A stretch of DNA of 9,761 nucleotides, taken from Bacteroidota bacterium. Its GTDB lineage: Bacteria; Bacteroidota; Bacteroidia; Flavobacteriales; Weeksellaceae. Of the stretch, positions 5,383-9,761 are shown piece by piece. The position numbers and the translations under genes were made by a program. Location: the NCBI GenBank assembly GCA_023458535.1, contig JAEWYW010000047.1, positions 1 through 9,761 of the forward strand, in the 5' to 3' direction. How positions within the stretch are numbered: position 1 is the first letter of the stretch; every line of letters starts with the position of its first letter. The notes under the pieces are model-generated. The model was not told where the DNA came from. It saw nothing but the letters and a program-made list of their open reading frames with translations, and made no database searches.

Positions 5383-6134
5383 TAGCTAAGTATTAATTGT
5401 GTTAATATTAATTCTGAAATGATAATAAAAATCATCGTCCAAACTACTGCCTGTGTACTTGCTCTACCTACTTCTAATGAACCTCCCTTTACATTGTATC
5501 CAAAATATGATGGAACAGTAGCGATAAGGAAAGCAAAAACGATAGTTTTAATGAAAGCATAATAAACGAAAAGATTTGGCATGTACATTCTTATACCATT
5601 GATGTAGTCGGATTCGGTCCAGTTTCCTGTGAAAATACCTGCTGCATAACCACCACCAATACCAAATACAATACTAATGGCAATTAGTAAAGGATTAAAG
5701 ATGCAACATGCAATAATTTTAGGAAGGATCAGAAAGTTGGGTGAATTTACACCCATAATATCCAATGCGTCAATTTGCTCAGTCACCCGCATTGTACCAA
5801 TACTAGACGCGATATAAGAACCTACTTTACCTGCAAGGATAAGACTGATGATGGTGGGTGAAAACTCTAATACCAAAACTGCTTTAGTAGCATATCCTAC
5901 AAAAGAAGGAGGAATAGGGAAAGAAGATGCATCAAAGTTATTAAACATCTGAATGGCTACAACGGCGCCTACAAATATGGAAACAAAGATGACTAAACCA
6001 AATGAGTTCACTCCTAAATCATTAATTTCTCTCATAAGAACCTTCCAGAAAACTCTCATTTTTTGGGGATTCTTTATGGATTTTCCCATTAGGAGCATGT
6101 ATTCTCCAATGCCTTTTAATAATTTTTTTAACAT
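5382..6134 (-). CDS. mlaE: MlaE-like ABC transporter permease
   Basis: This 250-residue integral inner-membrane protein is close to the usual length for the MlaE/YrbE family. An amphipathic N terminus (1-40) is followed by about five hydrophobic segments, near 44-63, 85-105, 142-168, 190-212 and 228-249. The family's conserved region lies between the second and third: EFSP at 90-93, then AGKVGSYIASSIGTMRVTEQ at 101-120 and IDALDIMG at 121-128. It forms the membrane part of an MCE-type lipid transporter with the downstream mlaF product. The gene follows the sugar transferase by 39 nt and shares the TAATG overlap with mlaF. The start ATG has an A-rich leader and no Shine-Dalgarno sequence. Family assignment is strong; the lipid carried and the direction of transport cannot be read from sequence. 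Confidence 0.9.
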   Translation of the reverse strand: MLKKLLKGIGEYMLLMGKSIKNPQKMRVFWKVLMREINDLGVNSFGLVIFVSIFVGAVVAIQMFNNFDASSFPIPPSFVGYATKAVLVLEFSPTIISLILAGKVGSYIASSIGTMRVTEQIDALDIMGVNSPNFLILPKIIACCIFNPLLIAISIVFGIGGGYAAGIFTGNWTESDYINGIRMYMPNLFVYYAFIKTIVFAFLIATVPSYFGYNVKGGSLEVGRASTQAVVWTMIFIIISELILTQLILS

Positions 6135-6173
6135 TTTGCTAAATTATGCTTTTTTTAATTATTTTCTTGCTAG

Positions 6174-7541
6174 TTATTTAGCGTTTTTATCACCTGCGAT
6201 TACCAGAAAAACCGTCTTAAATATTATAATCATATCCAAAATAAAAGTCCAGTTTCTTACATAGAACGCATCTGCAAGTACTCGTTTGTTCATTTCAAGC
6301 GTTATATCTCCAAAATCTCCCCGAAGGCCATTTACCTGTGCCAGACCAGTGATGCCAGGCAAAACAGTACTTCGGAGACTATAACGTTCTATTTTAGATT
6401 TATAATAATCATCTACCATCAACATATGTGGACGTGGTCCTACAACGGACATTTCACCTTTTAATACATTGATGAACTGTGGCATTTCATCCAGACTCGT
6501 TTTTCTTAGGAACTTTCCGAATTTCGTGATCCGCTGATCATTAGCTGATGTTGTTTTTGAAGATGACTGATCATTTACAACCATCGTTCTGAACTTAATG
6601 CATTGGAATATCTTTTCGTGAAAGCCGTATCTTTTTTGAATAAAGAAAACGGGGCCATGGGATGTAAGTTTTATAACAATAGCAATAATTGGAAACAGCC
6701 AAATACCAATTAATAAAAGTACCAAGAGCGAAAAAATAACATCGAAAATTCTTTTTACCACGTAATTACTGAAATAATCTAGCGGGTATTTTTTATGAAC
6801 GAGTACGGGTTGGGTCTGAATATATTCCAAATCATACAAGAAAAAATTATCTTCAGATATATTAGGTATAAGTGTGATGTGCACCCTGTTTTCTTCTGCA
6901 AGCTGTAATAATTTTTTATTATTCTGAAGCAATGCAGCATTCACGGGGAGGTAAAGCGTATGAATACCGTTTTCTTTCCAAAATGAAACAAGATTTTCTG
7001 CATCCAGTTTTTCATTTTTATACTCATGTATTTTATATCCGTAGTCTTTTCTCTCTAAAAGGGTGTTTTTTAAAACATCGCTGGATGAATCTTCATTTAA
7101 AAACATGATGTTTCGATAATTGATACCAACAGATCTCAAGTACTTTACCATAATGAAGATCATGGTTTTCGTAAAAATGAGAGAAATACCCAGAGTTAGA
7201 AGCAATGTGTAGATAAAAGAATTAAAAAAAATATTTTTAGTAACCTTTCCGATTAGTAAAATTCCCAATGTGAAAATTCCCACATGCACAATTAAGCGCT
7301 CTAAAAAAAGAGTGTAGGTAATGTTTCTTGGGATTTTATAGATTTTTGTTTTTGCGCTCAGTAATGTCCAGAACAGAATGATGAGCGCTAGTGAAGAAAA
7401 ATTTTCCAGCCAAATGCTTTTGTCATGGACAAGTTTTGGATTTTTTGTAATGAAAAAGTAGATAAATACAGCACAAATCACTGCGATATCAATTATTGCA
7501 ATAATTGATTTTAAATATCGCGAATAACGGATTCTCTGCAT
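6174..7541 (-). CDS. Polyprenyl-phosphate sugar-1-phosphate transferase (WcaJ/ExoY-type)
   Basis: This 455-residue inner-membrane enzyme would transfer a sugar-1-phosphate from a nucleotide sugar to undecaprenyl phosphate, the first step of surface glycan assembly. The N-terminal half has four hydrophobic segments (about 12-31, 48-62, 84-100, 108-132). A cytoplasmic middle domain at about 141-228 sits where the family has a Rossmann-like domain. A reentrant hydrophobic helix at about 264-292 and the catalytic domain follow, with KFRTM at 316-320, TSLDEMPQ at 348-355, VVGPRP at 366-371 and PGITGLAQVNG at 395-405. All hallmark residues of the transferase domain look intact. The expected glycine-rich loop of the middle domain is replaced by NEDSSSD at 149-155. 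No other glycan genes are in the window. It follows queE by 24 nt. The sugar specificity cannot be told. Confidence 0.88.
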   Translation of the reverse strand: MQRIRYSRYLKSIIAIIDIAVICAVFIYFFITKNPKLVHDKSIWLENFSSLALIILFWTLLSAKTKIYKIPRNITYTLFLERLIVHVGIFTLGILLIGKVTKNIFFNSFIYTLLLTLGISLIFTKTMIFIMVKYLRSVGINYRNIMFLNEDSSSDVLKNTLLERKDYGYKIHEYKNEKLDAENLVSFWKENGIHTLYLPVNAALLQNNKKLLQLAEENRVHITLIPNISEDNFFLYDLEYIQTQPVLVHKKYPLDYFSNYVVKRIFDVIFSLLVLLLIGIWLFPIIAIVIKLTSHGPVFFIQKRYGFHEKIFQCIKFRTMVVNDQSSSKTTSANDQRITKFGKFLRKTSLDEMPQFINVLKGEMSVVGPRPHMLMVDDYYKSKIERYSLRSTVLPGITGLAQVNGLRGDFGDITLEMNKRVLADAFYVRNWTFILDMIIIFKTVFLVIAGDKNAK

Positions 7542-7565
7542 GTATTAGTTTTTAAGTTCCCTAAT

Positions 7566-8201
7566 TTAAGGAATATTTAAATACTTGTGGGTTTGCACAG
7601 AAGCTTGCCATCTGGGATTGGCCAAAATATAATCTGTGATTTTGGGGTACATTTCATCTCTCTTGCTCCATTCACTTTGCATATAAAGTTGGCAATCAGC
7701 GGAGACTTTGGCCGCTTGTTCTTCTGCAAATTTAAAATCGTTATTGTTGAAAATAATCACTTTTAGTTCGCTTGCCTTTTGATAAATGTCCTCCAAAGGA
7801 AGTCCAGTTTTCTTAGGTGAAAGCGTAATCCAATCCAAGTGCCCAGACATAGGATAAGCACCTGAAGTTTCAATATGAATATCGCAACCTAATTCTTTCA
7901 ATTTGGAAGTTAAAATCTCTAAATTCCACATCAGGGGTTCTCCACCAGTTAAAACTATTGTTTTGCAGTAAGAAGCAGCTGTTTCAGCGATGTGTTCGGC
8001 ATTCATTAAGGGATGAAGTTTCGGATCCCAACTTTCTTTAACATCACACCAATGGCAGCCCACATCGCAACCGCCAAGTCTAATAAAGTACGCGGCTTTT
8101 CCTGTGTGAGCACCTTCCCCCTGTAAAGTATAAAAATGCTCCATTACAGGGAGCATTTTACCTTCTTTTAATAAAATATCTTCTTCGTTATTCATTATCA
8201 T
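7566..8201 (-). CDS. queE: 7-carboxy-7-deazaguanine synthase QueE (radical SAM)
   Basis: This enzyme converts 6-carboxytetrahydropterin to 7-carboxy-7-deazaguanine, the ring-forming step of the queuosine/preQ0 pathway. From the start chosen here (211 residues) the features are the substrate-region motif FYTLQGEG at 23-30, the iron-sulfur cluster motif CDVGCHWC at 45-52 (Cys45, Cys49, Cys52, a CxxxCxxC spacing), and the radical SAM TGGEPL block that follows. The frame is open up to an ATG at 8300, but those extra 33 residues lie in the folD 3' end and look unlike QueE. The ATG at 8201 overlaps the folD stop by one base, and a second ATG lies at 8195. Either is plausible and gives a usual family length. 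No queC, queD or queF is nearby. Confidence 0.9.
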   Translation of the reverse strand: MIMNNEEDILLKEGKMLPVMEHFYTLQGEGAHTGKAAYFIRLGGCDVGCHWCDVKESWDPKLHPLMNAEHIAETAASYCKTIVLTGGEPLMWNLEILTSKLKELGCDIHIETSGAYPMSGHLDWITLSPKKTGLPLEDIYQKASELKVIIFNNNDFKFAEEQAAKVSADCQLYMQSEWSKRDEMYPKITDYILANPRWQASVQTHKYLNIP

Positions 8202-9085
8202 TAATCGTTGTAAACCGATGTTTTGTAGGCGATTAGGGTGTTTTTCATCAACATTGCACGCGTCATCGGACCCACACCACCCGGCACAGGCGTTATCCAA
8301 CTTGCTTTTTGTGCACAGCTTTCAAAATCAACATCACCAGCTAAATGATACCCCTTTTCTGTGTCATCATCCACTCTTGTAATCCCCACGTCAATTATAA
8401 CAACTCCATCTTTTACCATATCTCCTTTTAAGAAATGAGGATCTCCCAAAGCAGTAATTACAATATCGGCTTGTTTTGTATATTCTTCAATATCTTTAGT
8501 ATAAGAATGCGTTAATGTAACGGTAGAGTTTCCAGGGAAATCTTTTCTTCCCATTAAAATACTCATTGGTTTACCTACAATGCGGCTTCTGCCGATAATT
8601 ACGCAATCTTTTCCTTTGGTCTCAATATTATATCTTTCCAATAAAGTTAGAATTCCAAATGGTGTTGCTGGTAAGAAAGTATCCATTTCCAGAGCCATTT
8701 TCCCGAAGTTTTCTGGATGGAAACCATCTACATCTTTTCTTGGATCGATGGCCATGATTATTTTTTCCTGGTCAATTTGCTTGGGTAAAGGCAACTGAAC
8801 AATGAATCCATCGACTTTTTTAGATTTATTCAGTTCATCAATCTTCTCAAGCAATTCAGCTTCGGAAACAGTACTCGGAAATTTTATCAATGACGAAGAA
8901 AAACCTACTTCCTCACAATCCTTCACTTTAGAATTTACATACGCCTTACTAGCACCATTATTCCCAACCAAAATAGCCACCAAATGTGGTGCGCGTCTTT
9001 TATTGGCAAGAATTTTATTTACCTCTTCTTTAATTTCTGCCTTTACTTCTTTGGAAACTTTTAATCCATCTAAGATTTGAGCCAT
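8201..9085 (-). CDS. folD: Bifunctional methylenetetrahydrofolate dehydrogenase/cyclohydrolase FolD
   Basis: This 294-residue cytoplasmic enzyme interconverts 5,10-methylene-, 5,10-methenyl- and 10-formyl-tetrahydrofolate, supplying one-carbon units for purine and formyl-methionine synthesis. Active-site features are all present: Tyr49 and Lys53 in YVNSK, VQLPLP at 96-101, DVDGFHP at 118-124, the nucleotide-binding loop GRSRIVGKP at 165-173, and the C-terminal signature PVPGGVGPMT at 266-275. The length is normal for the family. The start MAQILDGLKV is the usual FolD N terminus and has a purine-rich leader (AAAAGAAGAAAAA) directly before the ATG. The gene lies 19 nt after pgi, and its stop overlaps the queE start by one base, so the three are probably co-transcribed and queE translation may depend on folD termination. 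Confidence 0.96.
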   Translation of the reverse strand: MAQILDGLKVSKEVKAEIKEEVNKILANKRRAPHLVAILVGNNGASKAYVNSKVKDCEEVGFSSSLIKFPSTVSEAELLEKIDELNKSKKVDGFIVQLPLPKQIDQEKIIMAIDPRKDVDGFHPENFGKMALEMDTFLPATPFGILTLLERYNIETKGKDCVIIGRSRIVGKPMSILMGRKDFPGNSTVTLTHSYTKDIEEYTKQADIVITALGDPHFLKGDMVKDGVVIIDVGITRVDDDTEKGYHLAGDVDFESCAQKASWITPVPGGVGPMTRAMLMKNTLIAYKTSVYND

Positions 9086-9104
9086 TTTTTCTTCTTTTAC
9101 TTTA

Positions 9105-9761
9105 TTATTGATTAGATTTATAAAAATTAATCAGTCCGTTTGTAGAACTGTCGTGGGATGAAATGGTATTCATCTCGCTTAACTCAGGAAGTATTTTTGA
9201 TGCTAAAGTTTTCCCTAGTTCAACCCCAAATTGATCAAAACTGAAAATATTCCATATTACACCTTGAACAAATATTTTGTGCTCATAAAGTGCAATAAGC
9301 TGCCCCAAAGAAAAAGGTGTTAATTCGTGAAATAATAGCGAATTTATAGGGGTGTCACCATGAAAAATCTTAAAGTTAATGAGTTTTTCTATTTCCCCAT
9401 CATCTTTACCTTCATTTTGAAGTTCTGCATAGGCTTCATCATAGGTTTTTCCAAAAGCCAAAGCTTCGGTCTGCGCAAAGAAATTAGCCATTAATTTATT
9501 TTGATGGTCGCCTATTTCATTATTAGATTTCACATAACCAATAAAATCTGCGGGAATCAGTTCTGTACCTTGATGAATGAGTTGATAGAAAGCATGCTGA
9601 CCATTAGTGCCAGGTTCGCCCCAAATAATTGGACCTGTCTCGTACTCAACAAAATGTCCGTTTCGGTTAACAGATTTTCCATTGCTTTCCATATCTGCCT
9701 GTTGCAAATATGCAGGAAATCTATCTAAATACTGGTTATAAGGTAGAATAGCATAGGAAGT
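9105..9761 (-). CDS. pgi: Glucose-6-phosphate isomerase, C-terminal part (cut by window edge)
   Basis: The frame is open to the last base of the window, so about 218 C-terminal residues are present and the N-terminal part lies outside. The enzyme interconverts glucose 6-phosphate and fructose 6-phosphate in the cytoplasm. WGEPGTNGQHAFYQLIHQG carries the conserved region with the ring-opening His (in IHQG) and the nearby conserved Glu. IPADFIGY and HQNKLMANFFAQTEALAFGK follow. FDQFGVELGK near the C terminus is the second family signature, with the conserved active-site Lys. An in-frame TTG near 9707 is an internal leucine, because the family sequence continues upstream of it (YNQYLDRFPAY). pgi is upstream of folD by 19 nt on the same strand. 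Confidence 0.95.
   Translation of the reverse strand, partial: TSYAILPYNQYLDRFPAYLQQADMESNGKSVNRNGHFVEYETGPIIWGEPGTNGQHAFYQLIHQGTELIPADFIGYVKSNNEIGDHQNKLMANFFAQTEALAFGKTYDEAYAELQNEGKDDGEIEKLINFKIFHGDTPINSLLFHELTPFSLGQLIALYEHKIFVQGVIWNIFSFDQFGVELGKTLASKILPELSEMNTISSHDSSTNGLINFYKSNQ

Noticed and set aside
5953..6264. Plus-strand open frame of 103 codons spanning the mlaE/sugar-transferase junction
   Set aside because: It runs antisense through two well-supported genes and shows no domain or start signal.
7557..7573. Small inverted repeat TTCC...GGAA over the queE stop as a terminator
   Set aside because: Only four firm pairs, with no T-run after it on the minus strand.
8202..8300. 33-residue N-terminal extension of QueE with several cysteines (open frame from an ATG at 8300)
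   Set aside because: It lies in the 3' coding region of folD in another frame, resembles no QueE N terminus, and the family-like sequence begins only after the ATGs at 8201/8195.
1..9761. CRISPR arrays, tRNAs, insertion sequences, toxin-antitoxin or defence genes
   Set aside because: I read both strands for repeats, transposase-like proteins and small paired genes and saw none; the coding content is ordinary core genome.

Overview
The window is AT-rich, gene-dense bacterial chromosome. It looks like a member of the Bacteroidota, most likely a Flavobacteriia/Weeksellaceae-type genus such as Chryseobacterium or a relative (inference from protein style only). Supporting signs are lipoproteins with loose lipoboxes, a DUF4251 lipoprotein, a QVSFG-like mature start on a PorT-type beta-barrel, A-rich leaders without clear Shine-Dalgarno sequences, and TAnnTTTG-type -7 promoter boxes. 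No tRNA, rRNA, CRISPR array, insertion sequence, phage gene or integration site was seen. Every stretch without a gene is shorter than about 125 bp.

Left part (1-3959): the 3' end of a TPR-like protein faces two tandem minus-strand monohaem cytochrome c lipoproteins, with a shared bidirectional terminator between them. A divergent gap of about 120 bp leads into meaB, the GTPase chaperone of methylmalonyl-CoA mutase. meaB abuts, stop to stop, a minus-strand DUF4251 lipoprotein. Another divergent gap leads to an M48 metalloprotease lipoprotein, its terminator, and a small membrane/coiled-coil protein.

Right part (3963-9761): seven minus-strand genes lie in one tight run, read from right to left: pgi (partial), folD, queE, a polyprenyl-phosphate sugar-1-phosphate transferase, mlaE, mlaF and an outer-membrane beta-barrel. 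Gaps are 19, -1, 24, 39, -1 and -17 nt, so much of the run may be co-transcribed. The first three are central metabolism: glycolysis, one-carbon folate and 7-deazaguanine synthesis. The last four concern the envelope: glycan initiation, lipid transport between the membranes, and an outer-membrane barrel.

Most genes are conserved housekeeping or envelope genes, and I do not see a defence, mobile or biosynthetic system that I could call new. The points that merit a second look are: mlaEF followed by a start-overlapping beta-barrel where an MCE/MlaD gene might be expected; a MeaB whose guanine-specificity motif reads NKVH instead of NKxD; two intrinsic terminators lying inside the coding sequence of the convergent neighbour; a -7-like promoter box inside a terminator loop; and the duplicated cytochrome lipoproteins.
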